From DATLTV01 sp035533375 (GTDB lineage: Bacteria; Patescibacteriota; Minisyncoccia; UBA6257; 2-01-FULL-56-20), in the NCBI GenBank assembly GCA_035533375.1, contig DATLTV010000013.1, forward strand, positions 1 to 53,566: a stretch of 53,566 nucleotides of DNA. Reading direction: 5' to 3'. The notes beneath the pieces were generated by a model. That model saw only the letters and a list, made by a program, of their open reading frames with translations. It was not told the DNA's origin and searched no databases. The translations under genes and the position numbers were made by a program. Positions within the stretch are counted from its first letter, which is position 1. Each line of letters opens with the position of its first letter. This document shows, piece after piece, positions 5,256 through 12,801 of the stretch.

Positions 5256-7766
5256 CTATGCCATCGGCACGAAATCCACGCCGTCTCCGTTTACGACGAG
5301 CTTCACGCGGCTGCCTTTCGAAACTTTTTTCTGAAGAATCGCCTGAGCCAAAGGCGCCTTGAGTTTTTCTTCGATCACGCGCCGCAACGGCCGCGCGCCG
5401 AACGCCGGATCGTAGCCGAGTTTCGCGAAATAGGCGAGGACCGGCTCATCCACCTGCATTTCGACTCCTTGTCCCTTGAGCGACTCCATCACTTCCTTCA
5501 AATTGATCGCGACGATCTTCGCGAGGTCGCCCGGCGAAAGATTTTTGAAAACGACGACTTTCGAGAAGCGGTTCAGAAGCTCCGGCTTGAACACGTCCGT
5601 GAGTTTTCGTTTTAAATAATCGGAAATCTGCGACATTGATTGCCCCTGGCCCAGGGCGTCGTTGATGATGTCCGAATGTGCGTTCGAGGTCGCGATGATA
5701 ATAGTGTTCGTGAAGTCGACCGTGCGGCCGAGATTATCCGTGAGCCGGCCGTCGTCCAAAACCTGCAGGAATAAATTCAAAATATCCGGGAACGCCTTTT
5801 CGAATTCGTCGAGGAGCACCAGGCTGTACGGCTTCTGTAAAATAGCGTCGGTCAAAGCGCCGTTCACCGAGCCGTCGGGCGAGCCGATGAAGCGGTAGAA
5901 GCTCTGTTTGTCCTGATATTCCGTCATGTCGAATCGCGCCATCATTTTTTCCGAACCGAACTGGATCTCCGCGAGGATCTTCGCGAGCTCGGTCTTGCCG
6001 ACGCCCGTGGGCCCCACAAAAAGGAAGCTCGCGATCGGCCCCTTGCCGCGCGTGAGCCCGCTCCGATATTCGCGGAGCGAATCCGCAATCGCCTTGACCG
6101 CTTCTTCCTGGTCCACGAGCCGCTCGTGGATGACTTCCTCGAGTTTCAAAAGCCGCTCCGCCTCCTCGCCCTCCGCTTCGTGCATGGGTATGTTCACTTT
6201 TGATTCGGCGACGGCGATTACCCGCTCGGGGCCGAGCGTTTTCTCGCCGCGCCGGTCGGCGTCCACGATTGCGGTCTTCAGAAGCTCTTCGGCGCTCGAA
6301 GGAAGGAACTTACCCCGAAAATATTTTTTCGCGAGGACGACCGCTTTCTTGATCGCGCCGAAACTGATTGTCACGCGGAACTGCCGCTCAAGGATCAGAC
6401 TTTCGTAACTCAAAATTTTTTCCGCATCGGCCTCGCTCACTTCGTTCACGCGGATCACCTCGAACGCGCCGGTGAAATCCCCGCGCGGCTCGATATATTG
6501 TTTGAAATCGCGCGGATAGGTGGCGCCGACGATCGGGAAAGCGTTATTCATAATGATGGGCATGAGGGCATCCGCCGCCGAAAGATAAGCGGTGCCGGAG
6601 GTACGCACGAGATTATGGATATTCGGAAGATAGATGATGATATTTCCGGCCACAATGATCTCTTCAACGATCTTTTTGAGCCGCGCGTTCAGCTCCTCGG
6701 GCGGCGCGCCCGCGACAAGGTTTTCGAGCTCGAGCGCGACGAGCCGTTTATCGAAAAGCGCCGGCGGCACGTCATCCTTCTCGAGCTTCTGCGCGAGGTG
6801 TGCGACGATCGCTTCCTTGCCAATGCCCGCTTCGCCCACGAGAAGCGCGTTCGGATTCACGGGCCGCGCCAGGGTTTCGATCAGCCGTTCGAATTCTTCG
6901 TTGTGGCCCACGAGAAACCCGGCCTGGTTCGCGCGCGCGAGATCGGTGAAGTCGGAGGAATACTGGTCGAGCGTGGGCGTAGGTCGCGAGGTCCAGGCGC
7001 GATTCATGATGCGATGGCGCAGGCGCGGGGCGTTCAGAACGAACCCGCCGAGCGTGTTCGGCCGGCGCCCGAAACGCCTGCTCATTGAGCCGAAAATAAG
7101 CGCACGCGCGAGATCGCCGGCCTCAATCGAGAAAATATTGAACAACCGCGCGATGCGCTCGTCGTCCATAAGCGGCATCGCCGAGAACAGGTCGCCGAGT
7201 TCCACGAACTCGTGTCCCGCGTCAGAAGCCTGTACGATCGCCTTTGCGGCGAGCGCTTCGGCCTGCGCCAGATGTTCGTCGGCCGCAACGGCGTCCTTCG
7301 CGCTTTCCGCAAGCAACTCTTCAATTTTTTGCCGGAATTCCTCGGTCTTCACGTCGAGCCGGCGCAATCCTTCCTGGATCCCCGCGAACGCGAGCAATTC
7401 ACGCGCCGTTTCAAGGAGAAAACTCCGTCGCATAACAATGCTGTGATCGAACGATTTCTCGATTGCCGCGAATGTTTTCGGTCTGAGATACTCCGCCGCG
7501 TTCACGCGCCCTTCCCCCGGCATTTCCGAGAGCGGTTTGTCGGCCTCGCCGAGATGTACGATCCGGTCGACAAAAAAGAGAAGCAGCGCGGCTCCTACGG
7601 CTCGCATCCAGGGAAGGTCCGAAAGGAGAAAAGTGACATCGGCCGCGGCGAGCACGAAGTACGTGACATAACGCGCGACGCGCACAAGCGCGCGGCCCGG
7701 CAGGCTCATCCGCAGGCGCGGATCGTCGAAAAAGAATTCTCTGTTGTTAGAATTTTGCTGCGGCAT
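5256..7766 (-). CDS. Membrane-anchored ClpC/ClpB-like AAA+ ATPase with degenerate D1
   Basis: An 836-residue double-AAA+ protein. N-terminal hydrophobic segments (about 33-48 and 53-70) predict membrane tethering, unlike soluble ClpA/B/C. A Clp-N-like helical region (about 140-230) follows. D1 has GEAGIGKE at 311-318, with Glu where Ser/Thr is normal, and the Walker B position reads IIIYLPNIHN, lacking the Asp-Glu pair. D2 is intact: GPTGVGKT 585-592, LVLLDEFEK 649-657, sensor-1 ATSN, arginine finger LLNRF and GARPLRR sensor-2. D1 probably does not hydrolyse ATP, while D2 should. Its ATG overlaps the end of the preceding membrane-protein gene by 20 nt, suggesting translational coupling. Likely an unfoldase at the membrane; a ClpP partner is not in the window. 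Confidence 0.9.
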   Translation of the reverse strand: MPQQNSNNREFFFDDPRLRMSLPGRALVRVARYVTYFVLAAADVTFLLSDLPWMRAVGAALLLFFVDRIVHLGEADKPLSEMPGEGRVNAAEYLRPKTFAAIEKSFDHSIVMRRSFLLETARELLAFAGIQEGLRRLDVKTEEFRQKIEELLAESAKDAVAADEHLAQAEALAAKAIVQASDAGHEFVELGDLFSAMPLMDDERIARLFNIFSIEAGDLARALIFGSMSRRFGRRPNTLGGFVLNAPRLRHRIMNRAWTSRPTPTLDQYSSDFTDLARANQAGFLVGHNEEFERLIETLARPVNPNALLVGEAGIGKEAIVAHLAQKLEKDDVPPALFDKRLVALELENLVAGAPPEELNARLKKIVEEIIVAGNIIIYLPNIHNLVRTSGTAYLSAADALMPIIMNNAFPIVGATYPRDFKQYIEPRGDFTGAFEVIRVNEVSEADAEKILSYESLILERQFRVTISFGAIKKAVVLAKKYFRGKFLPSSAEELLKTAIVDADRRGEKTLGPERVIAVAESKVNIPMHEAEGEEAERLLKLEEVIHERLVDQEEAVKAIADSLREYRSGLTRGKGPIASFLFVGPTGVGKTELAKILAEIQFGSEKMMARFDMTEYQDKQSFYRFIGSPDGSVNGALTDAILQKPYSLVLLDEFEKAFPDILNLFLQVLDDGRLTDNLGRTVDFTNTIIIATSNAHSDIINDALGQGQSMSQISDYLKRKLTDVFKPELLNRFSKVVVFKNLSPGDLAKIVAINLKEVMESLKGQGVEMQVDEPVLAYFAKLGYDPAFGARPLRRVIEEKLKAPLAQAILQKKVSKGSRVKLVVNGDGVDFVPMA

Positions 7767-8094
7767 ATAAAATCAAAGCGGGCGGCACAAGCAGCCACGC
7801 GAGGTAAATGGCGAAGAAAATAACCGCGAAAAACGCGTAGACCACGACGCCGATCAAAATCCTTCCGGAGCGGAAGATAAAGCCGAGTATTCTGCCCACG
7901 ATCGTATAATCCTTGTAGAGCGGATGGAAAAGGAATTTGAGGGTAAGCCGCACCGCGAACGTACGGTCGAGCGATTCGAGGAATGAGATGAAACCGTGAA
8001 AAAAATTGCGCGAACCGTCGTAATACCAATGATGGAAAAAATCTCCGACGCGGTAAGCGAAGCGGTATATCAAATAAGTCAGGGCGAAGTTCAT
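7747..8094 (-). CDS. Small membrane protein coupled to the Clp-like ATPase
   Basis: A 115-residue protein with an aromatic, basic first half (MNFALTYLIYRFAYRVGDFF) and strong hydrophobic segments near residues 60-75 and 80-112 (GVVVYAFFAVIFFAIYLAWLL). I do not recognise a named family. It shares 20 nt with the downstream AAA+ gene, so the two are probably co-translated and may form a complex in the membrane. ATG 8094 was chosen over longer in-frame extensions because TGCTATTAT ends 6 nt upstream and the extension has no promoter or SD support. Confidence 0.8.
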   Translation of the reverse strand: MNFALTYLIYRFAYRVGDFFHHWYYDGSRNFFHGFISFLESLDRTFAVRLTLKFLFHPLYKDYTIVGRILGFIFRSGRILIGVVVYAFFAVIFFAIYLAWLLVPPALILYAAAKF

Positions 8095-8100
8095 ACTATA

Positions 8101-8109
8101 ATAATAGCA
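8101..8109 (-). promoter_or_regulatory. Extended -10 box for leaderless clp operon mRNA
   Basis: TGCTATTAT on the minus strand ends exactly 6 nt before ATG 8094. It would drive both the small membrane protein and the AAA+ gene. Confidence 0.55.
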
Positions 8110-8131
8110 TCCTTCTGGCGATGAGGGGCGA

Positions 8132-8160
8132 TAAAAAAACCGCAGGTCATGCCTGCGGCT
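8132..8160 (-). terminator. Intrinsic terminator after the 126-residue hypothetical gene
   Basis: On the minus strand GCCGCAGGCATGACCTGCGG forms a stem followed by TTTTTTTAT. It overlaps the last codons of the gene ending at 8147. Confidence 0.75.
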
Positions 8161-8527
8161 TGCCTTTCTTCGTGAGTTCGGCGCGAAGCGGTTTCGCGTT
8201 GTCCCCGTCCATGTACTCGTTGAAAAAGAGCGCGGCCCAATTATCGGGCTCCCAACCGCGTTGTGTCCAATGGATCCAATACCCCAAAGCGGACGGCTGG
8301 CCGAAACCGGGACGGCCCGGGTATTCCTCCCAGCCCGCTTTGTGATCTTCGACGATCTCGCCGTCAAAGACAATCTCTCCGCTTTCTCTCCAGACCTTCA
8401 AGCGGTCGCCATTCTCGATGATCCGCATGGCATCGTATCCTTTTTTGCCATCTTCATAAAGCGTCCACACGATCCCTTCGGTGCCGGTTTCGAACCAAGG
8501 CGAAAGCACGCCACGATAGGTTTTCAA
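8147..8527 (-). CDS. Conserved-looking hypothetical protein, Trp-rich
   Basis: A 126-residue acidic protein rich in Trp, Tyr and Gly. The first half looks like a beta-sheet barrel (MKTYRGVLSPWFETGTEGIVW). The second half holds HWTQRGWEPDNWAALFFNEY. No family recognised. The start is TTG at 8527, set by a strong GGAGG 5 nt upstream. The gene stands alone between a terminator and a REP-like repeat. Confidence 0.7.
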   Translation of the reverse strand: MKTYRGVLSPWFETGTEGIVWTLYEDGKKGYDAMRIIENGDRLKVWRESGEIVFDGEIVEDHKAGWEEYPGRPGFGQPSALGYWIHWTQRGWEPDNWAALFFNEYMDGDNAKPLRAELTKKGKPQA

Positions 8528-8570
8528 ATGAACCTCCGAAAGTTAAATCTTATCGAAGCATAACCCACCC

Positions 8571-8635
8571 TCGTCATCTTGGCGAACGCCAGAATCTCGA
8601 AATTTTCAGATCCCGGGTCAAGCCCGGGATGACGA
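8571..8635. repeat. REP-like CGTCATCTTGG...CCCGGGATGACG repeat
   Basis: The ends CGTCATC and GATGACG are inverted. A GC hairpin (ATCCCGGGTCAAGCCCGGGAT) lies inside. It separates two minus-strand genes. Confidence 0.65.
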
Positions 8636-8653
8636 ATATGCGGCGCCAGACTG

Positions 8654-9301
8654 CTAAAACAGCTTCGGCGGCATTTTTTTCTTCGGCTTCGCGGACTCTT
8701 TTTTCGTCGCGGGCATTGCAGAAACAGGCACGGAAGCAACTGCTTCGGCAAGAAACTCGCCCGAAACAATCCTCGGCATTTTTTTAAAACTTTCGCGGAA
8801 GAGGCCCATCATTCCATTGCTGCGCAAGGCGGCCGCAGGATGGAGCATGGGCACTATCAACCGCGTGCTCAATTTGAACGCGTGCCCCTGGTCGCGCGTG
8901 ATCTTCGCCTCAGGCAAAAAATAGTTCATGGCGAAGCGGCCCAAAGGCACGATGATCTTCGGATTGATGATCTGGATCTGTCGCTTCAAATACGGCTTAT
9001 ATGCCGCAATTTCTTCCGGTAACGGATCGCGGTTCTCCGGCGGCCGGCGCTTCACGATATTTGTGATATATACTTGCTCCCGCTTCCAGCCGATCCCCCG
9101 CAAGCAATCGTTCAGAAGCTGTCCGCCGCGCCCCACGAACGGCCGCTTCTGCATGTCTTCGTTCGCTCCCGGCGCTTCGCCGATAAAAAGCACTTCGCAA
9201 TCCGGATTTCCTTCGCCAAAAACCAAATTCGTCGAAAGCGGAAGCGATTTGTCCGCGGCCATTTCCGCTGCAAGTTTTTTCAACACTTCCTTTTTTCCCA
9301 T
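8654..9301 (-). CDS. Uracil-DNA glycosylase, family 4-like, without the Fe-S cysteines
   Basis: A 215-residue protein that excises uracil from DNA. Family motifs are clear: LVFGEGNP, GEAPG at 41-45, PFVGRGGQLL, NIVKRRPPENRDPLPEEI and LHPAA at about 153-157. Family-4 enzymes normally bind a [4Fe-4S] cluster with four cysteines: CxxC before the first strand, Cys in NxxKCRPP, and Cys in the helix before PYL. Here those positions read DKSLPL, KRRPP and AYKPYL, so all four appear missing. The C-terminus is a Lys/Pro tail. ATG 9301 is used because TATAAT lies 6 nt upstream and MGKKEVLKKL matches the family's helical start. Confidence 0.88.
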   Translation of the reverse strand: MGKKEVLKKLAAEMAADKSLPLSTNLVFGEGNPDCEVLFIGEAPGANEDMQKRPFVGRGGQLLNDCLRGIGWKREQVYITNIVKRRPPENRDPLPEEIAAYKPYLKRQIQIINPKIIVPLGRFAMNYFLPEAKITRDQGHAFKLSTRLIVPMLHPAAALRSNGMMGLFRESFKKMPRIVSGEFLAEAVASVPVSAMPATKKESAKPKKKMPPKLF

Positions 9302-9307
9302 AAGTGA

Positions 9308-9313
9308 ATTATA
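9308..9313 (-). promoter_or_regulatory. -10 box for leaderless UDG mRNA
   Basis: TATAAT on the minus strand, a perfect consensus hexamer, ends 6 nt before ATG 9301. Confidence 0.55.
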
Positions 9314-9334
9314 GCCGAAATTACCGCAATAAAA

Positions 9335-9372
9335 AATGTTACATTTTCTGCGATCGCAGAAAATGTAACATT
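9335..9372. repeat. CGATCG-core palindrome, copy 1
   Basis: A perfect 38-nt palindrome (half-site AATGTTACATTTTCTGCGA) centred on CGATCG, between divergent genes. Related copies lie at 15361, 17210 and 18353. Confidence 0.8.
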
Positions 9373-9399
9373 GCAAAAGCCGCACAGCTGTGATAGAAA
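9371..9399 (+). promoter_or_regulatory. Possible promoter of the PP-loop gene
   Basis: TTGCAA (9371-9376), a 17-nt spacer and TAGAAA (9394-9399). The match is moderate; it begins at the edge of the palindrome. Confidence 0.35.
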
Positions 9400-9429
9400 G
9401 TAGGCAGTAAAGTTCACAAGGAGCGGATC

Positions 9430-10566
9430 ATGAAAAAAATGCTGCGGCTCGCGGTTGAGCTCAATGGCCTTGCGCTTACGCTCGACGGGCCGAAACGGAA
9501 GGAACGCCTGGAGATCGCGGGGAGCTATCCGAATTCCCTGCTCGCCCGCTTTCTTTTCTCCCAGCTCGGCATGATGCATCTTGTCGCGCCGCATCTTCCG
9601 GAAATCATCGAAACAAATTTTTTTGTGGTGCGGGAAACGGAACGGCTCATCGATAAAATGTACGCGTCCGAAAACCGGTTGCCGCCGCATTTCAAAACTC
9701 CGATACTGAACGCCGCCGCATCATTTTCCCTGCCAAAAACCGATCGCAACAAAGTGGTCGTGGCATTTTCCGCCGGAAAAGATTCGCTCTGGAATGTGTG
9801 GTGGGCGCAGGAAAAATACGGAAAAGACAACGTGCTCGTCGTGCACATCGCCGGCTTGAATCGGGTAAATGCCTCGGGCGAGCGGAAATATGCGGAGCTC
9901 CAGGCGAAAAAACTCGGCTTCCGGCATTTCCGCGTCATCGAACTGCACAATGGATCCGTCGAAACCGGCTTCAAGGTAATGCGCTCGCGGGACATGTTCC
10001 TTGCGGGCATCATTATTCCGGCAGCTCTCGAATTCGGCGCGTCGAAAATCATCACCGAAGGATTCGGCGAGGATACTTCGAAACATCTCTTCACCGGCGA
10101 GGAAAGGAATATGCGTTACTTTAACGGTATGCTTCGCCGGCTCGGGATCCCCGTCGAAGTTGCATGGCGGAATCGGGCGGAAATGGATGTCGTAAAAGAC
10201 CTCGCCGTCCGCAAACCGGAATGGCTTGCACACGTCCACAATTGCTTTGCGCCTCCCTGCTACAAACCGTTGATTCAAAGGTCGTGGCGAAAACGGACAC
10301 CCACGTTTCCGCCGCTCGATTCGCAATGCGGTTCATGTGTGAAGTGCCGCATCACACGGCTCGGCGTATTGCTTTACGGCGATCATACGGTGAGCAGGAT
10401 TGACGCGGCGGAATTTCTCCGGCACACCGCAAAATGGATCGTGGAAAAATGGCCGACGCACGAAGACTTCCTGAACGGAAGCTTTCTCGAATGTTTTCGG
10501 GAAGCATGCAGGAAATACGATATTGTTCCGAAGCTTTCGGAATTGAAGATCAAACCGGCTGCCTGA
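9430..10566 (+). CDS. PP-loop (QueC-like / alpha-hydrolase) ATPase with C-terminal zinc cysteines
   Basis: A 378-residue protein. The PP-loop SAGKDS lies at 114-119 (AFSAGKDSLWNVW), with the following strand (VLVVHIAGLNR) and the REL-type region typical of N-type ATP pyrophosphatases that adenylate a substrate. Cysteines C277, C300, C303 and C306 (QCGSCVKC) recall the zinc site of QueC, though spaced differently. The first ~100 residues are a separate domain I cannot assign. AAGGAG about 8 nt before the ATG fixes the start. No other queuosine/preQ0 gene is nearby, so the product could be another base, tRNA or cofactor modification. Confidence 0.75.
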   Translation: MKKMLRLAVELNGLALTLDGPKRKERLEIAGSYPNSLLARFLFSQLGMMHLVAPHLPEIIETNFFVVRETERLIDKMYASENRLPPHFKTPILNAAASFSLPKTDRNKVVVAFSAGKDSLWNVWWAQEKYGKDNVLVVHIAGLNRVNASGERKYAELQAKKLGFRHFRVIELHNGSVETGFKVMRSRDMFLAGIIIPAALEFGASKIITEGFGEDTSKHLFTGEERNMRYFNGMLRRLGIPVEVAWRNRAEMDVVKDLAVRKPEWLAHVHNCFAPPCYKPLIQRSWRKRTPTFPPLDSQCGSCVKCRITRLGVLLYGDHTVSRIDAAEFLRHTAKWIVEKWPTHEDFLNGSFLECFREACRKYDIVPKLSELKIKPAA

Positions 10567-10583
10567 CGCAACCGGTTTTTTTA
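10552..10583 (+). terminator. Terminator of the PP-loop gene
   Basis: AAACCGG, a 13-nt loop spanning the stop codon, and CCGGTTTTTTT. Confidence 0.6.
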
Positions 10584-10591
10584 TTCCTCTT

Positions 10592-10615
10592 TATCTTATT
10601 CGTACGAATAAGATA
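10592..10615. repeat. TTCGnnCGAA-core palindrome, copy 1
   Basis: A perfect 24-nt palindrome (TATCTTATTCGT and its complement) between two convergent genes. It belongs to a small family with copies at 14820, 38908 and 45273. Confidence 0.7.
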
Positions 10616-10654
10616 GGAAAATACGAAAAAAGGGAGGGGGGACGGGTAGCGGCA

Positions 10655-10686
10655 GCAAAAAACCCGCCGATTTCGGGCGGGTTTAT
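10655..10686 (-). terminator. Intrinsic terminator of the PLP-enzyme gene
   Basis: On the minus strand AAACCCGCC, a loop and GGCGGGTTTTTTG, directly after the stop at 10696. Confidence 0.85.
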
Positions 10687-10695
10687 CGTTTTTTT

Positions 10696-11880
10696 TTATT
10701 TCACGTGCGCGAGGGCTTGTTTCAGGTCGTCAATCAGATCCCGCGGATCTTCGCGGCCGATCGAGAGCCGGAGCATGCCGTCGGGAATGCCCGCCTTCGA
10801 TCGTTCGTCGGGCGTCATCTGGCCGTGCGTTTCGAACGCGGGCGCCACGACAAGCGATCTCGCTTCGCCGATATTCGCCGCGTGCCAGAAGATCTTGAGT
10901 GACTCGAGCGCCGTACGTGTAGCCGCCTTTCCACCCCTGAGCTCGATGGCCATGAGGCCGCCGAATCCATCCGGCATGAGCGCGCGATTCGCCGCCGCGC
11001 GCGGCCCGAAGCTCGGATAGAACACCCGCTTCACCTTCGGATGCCGCGAAAGGAATTTTGCGATCTGCGCGGCGTTCACCGAGTGCTCCCGCATTCGCGC
11101 ATGGAGCGACTCGATGTGATAGCAGAGGATCTGCGCATTATCGGAGGACATACACGGTCCCGTGTCGCGGAACCAGCCGAGGCGAAGCGCGTCGATCATT
11201 TTTTTTCTGCCGAACACCGCGCCGCCGATTACCTCGCCGTCGCCCATATATTTCGAGAGCGATGCCACGCCGATGTCCGCGCCATGGGCGAGCGGACGAA
11301 GTAGTGCGGGCGTTGCCAGCGTGGAATCGACCACGAGCGGCAACCGGTGCCGGTGCGCGATTTTTGCAAGCGCTGCGATATCGATCAGGTCGATCAGCGG
11401 ATTCGAAGGCGTTTCGACGTAGAAAAACCGCGTGGTCGGCCCGATTGCCGCGTCCCATCGATCCATATTAAACGGGTCCTCCGCGAATGTCGCGAGGATG
11501 CCGAGCGCCTTCAAACGCTCGTGGAAAAGATGGTAGACGCCGCCATAGAGCCGGTTCGATGAAACAAAATGTCCTCCGCCGCTCGCAAGATGAAGCGCCA
11601 CAAGGAAGATCGCGGACATGCCGGACGAGGTTACGAGCGCCGCCTCGGCTCCTTCGAGAGCCGCAAGCCGTTTTTCGAGAGCATCGGTTGTAGGATTATT
11701 GATCCTGCTGTAAATAAATCCTTCCTCTTCGCCGGCAAAAAGCCGTCGTCCCCGCTCAAGGCTGCCGAGCGGAAACGCTATCGTTCGGTGCAACGCCGGT
11801 CGCAGATCTGCGGCGGATTCGCCGCTATTGCCATGGATCTCGAGCGTCTTCTCGCGTAACTCGATCTTCTTCCCGGCCAT
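10696..11880 (-). CDS. Cys/Met-metabolism PLP-dependent enzyme (cystathionine gamma-synthase/lyase family)
   Basis: A 394-residue fold-type I PLP enzyme that makes or cleaves C-S bonds in sulfur amino acids. Visible motifs: YSRINNPTTDALEKRLAALEG, ALVTSSGMSAI (cofactor phosphate site), YVETPSNPL, VVDSTLATP and the Schiff-base lysine in ASLSKYMGDG. SSDNAQIL and LSIGREDPRDLIDDL at the end also fit. ATG 11880 was chosen over the much longer open frame (to 12450) because AGGAGGT lies directly upstream and the family starts here. Synthase, gamma-lyase and sulfhydrylase activities cannot be separated by eye. The gene is isolated, with no neighbouring Met pathway genes. Confidence 0.9.
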   Translation of the reverse strand: MAGKKIELREKTLEIHGNSGESAADLRPALHRTIAFPLGSLERGRRLFAGEEEGFIYSRINNPTTDALEKRLAALEGAEAALVTSSGMSAIFLVALHLASGGGHFVSSNRLYGGVYHLFHERLKALGILATFAEDPFNMDRWDAAIGPTTRFFYVETPSNPLIDLIDIAALAKIAHRHRLPLVVDSTLATPALLRPLAHGADIGVASLSKYMGDGEVIGGAVFGRKKMIDALRLGWFRDTGPCMSSDNAQILCYHIESLHARMREHSVNAAQIAKFLSRHPKVKRVFYPSFGPRAAANRALMPDGFGGLMAIELRGGKAATRTALESLKIFWHAANIGEARSLVVAPAFETHGQMTPDERSKAGIPDGMLRLSIGREDPRDLIDDLKQALAHVK

Positions 11881-11956
11881 AAGACCTCCTCTTTTATTAA
11901 TCTTTCTATCTTTCCTCATCCTACCGCCAATTCGCGGGAGAGCGCAACGTCGTGAG

Positions 11957-11985
11957 TTGACCTCATAAATTTTTTCGCATAGGCT
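11957..11985 (+). promoter_or_regulatory. Promoter of the deoxyribosyltransferase-like gene
   Basis: TTGACC (11957-11962), a 17-nt spacer and TAGGCT (11980-11985), followed by AAGGAGG before the ATG at 12019. Confidence 0.5.
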
Positions 11986-12018
11986 GAAATCAGCGGACGC
12001 GTTGGACAAGGAGGCGAA

Positions 12019-12417
12019 ATGCCACGCCTGCGGCGGAAAAGAGCTTTCATTATCGGTCCCGTGCGGGAAATAACCGACGCGGAAAAGAAAGCAATCGGGG
12101 CGTATGTTCTTCGTTTGGAAAAACAAGGATATCACGTTCATTGGCCGCTGCGCGATACGCACCAGAGCGACCCGATCGGCAGTCAGATACTTAATGAAAA
12201 CTGCTGGGAGATCGAACGAGCGGACGAGATCCATATCTGGTGGAATAAAAATTCGGAAGGGTCGCACTTTGATCTCGGTATAGCGTTCGGGATGCGATAC
12301 GGAACGGTCCACACCGGCAAGAAGAAATTCGTGCTCATCAATCGCGAGAGCGTTCTGCCGACCAAATGCAAGAGCTTCGAAAATGCGCTTCTGTGGCTTA
12401 CCGAGCCGGACGCCTAA
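12019..12417 (+). CDS. Nucleoside 2-deoxyribosyltransferase-like fold protein
   Basis: A 132-residue protein with AFIIGPVREIT at the first strand, HVHWPLRDTHQSD, a middle ERADEIHIWWN and SHFDLGIAFGM. This order (strand with GP, asparagine/aspartate-rich loops, then a DxGxA helix) is that of the deoxyribosyltransferase/TIR-like flavodoxin fold. The usual catalytic glutamate after the DxGxA is not obvious (FGM instead of FEIG). The substrate may therefore differ, possibly a nucleotide second messenger or a purely sensory role. AAGGAGG precedes the ATG, and a strong terminator follows. Confidence 0.6.
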   Translation: MPRLRRKRAFIIGPVREITDAEKKAIGAYVLRLEKQGYHVHWPLRDTHQSDPIGSQILNENCWEIERADEIHIWWNKNSEGSHFDLGIAFGMRYGTVHTGKKKFVLINRESVLPTKCKSFENALLWLTEPDA

Positions 12418-12434
12418 GTGCCAGAAAAATAAAT

Positions 12435-12475
12435 CAAAACGGCCCAGCAATAAATCGGGCCGTTTTTCATTTTTA
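12435..12475. terminator. Bidirectional intrinsic terminator
   Basis: AAAACGGCCC, a loop and GGGCCGTTTTT with A- and T-runs on both sides. It serves the plus gene ending at 12417 and possibly the small minus ORF ending at 12493. Confidence 0.85.
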
Positions 12476-12492
12476 TCGGGAAGCCCGGCTGT

Positions 12493-12678
12493 CTATGCTC
12501 CGTATGCCGGAACGTACGCGAAAACTTTCTTCGTCTTTCTCGCTTCGGTATTTTCGATCTTCCTGCCGATATATGAAGCGCCGATTCTGCCGCTCCAGAC
12601 CCAATTTGCCTCCGAGCGGATTGCAGCCGTGTTTGTATTTTTTACCCCCACCGTTTTTCCTTTATATGAATAAATCAT
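12493..12678 (-). CDS. Possible small basic protein, 61 residues
   Basis: The frame reads like protein (MIYSYKGKTVGVKN, then SEANWVWSGRIGASYIGRK and a Lys-rich end) and finishes next to a bidirectional terminator. The ATG lacks a Shine-Dalgarno sequence; an AT-rich stretch containing TATAAA lies just upstream. No family recognised. It may be a non-coding accident. Confidence 0.35.
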   Translation of the reverse strand: MIYSYKGKTVGVKNTNTAAIRSEANWVWSGRIGASYIGRKIENTEARKTKKVFAYVPAYGA

Positions 12679-12735
12679 TGTTTTATAGTTTTGATTTATA
12701 TGTATCTCGACTTTTTCTTTAATTGTAGCCGCTCT

Positions 12736-12795
12736 GTCAAGTATGTCAAGTCTTAGGGGGTTGTGGATAAGTCAAGCTTTCCGATATGCTATACT
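12736..12795 (+). promoter_or_regulatory. lexA-like promoter with GTCAAG direct repeats
   Basis: GTCAAG occurs at 12736, 12745 (9-nt period) and 12771. An extended -10 TGCTATACT (12787-12795) ends 6 nt before ATG 12802. The repeats are candidates for operator half-sites; the mRNA should be leaderless. Confidence 0.5.
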
Positions 12796-12801
12796 GGAAT
12801 C

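Noticed and set aside
11881..12450. 190-residue N-terminal extension of the PLP enzyme
   Set aside because: The extension overlaps another gene and its promoter; a strong AGGAGGT and the family start are at 11880.
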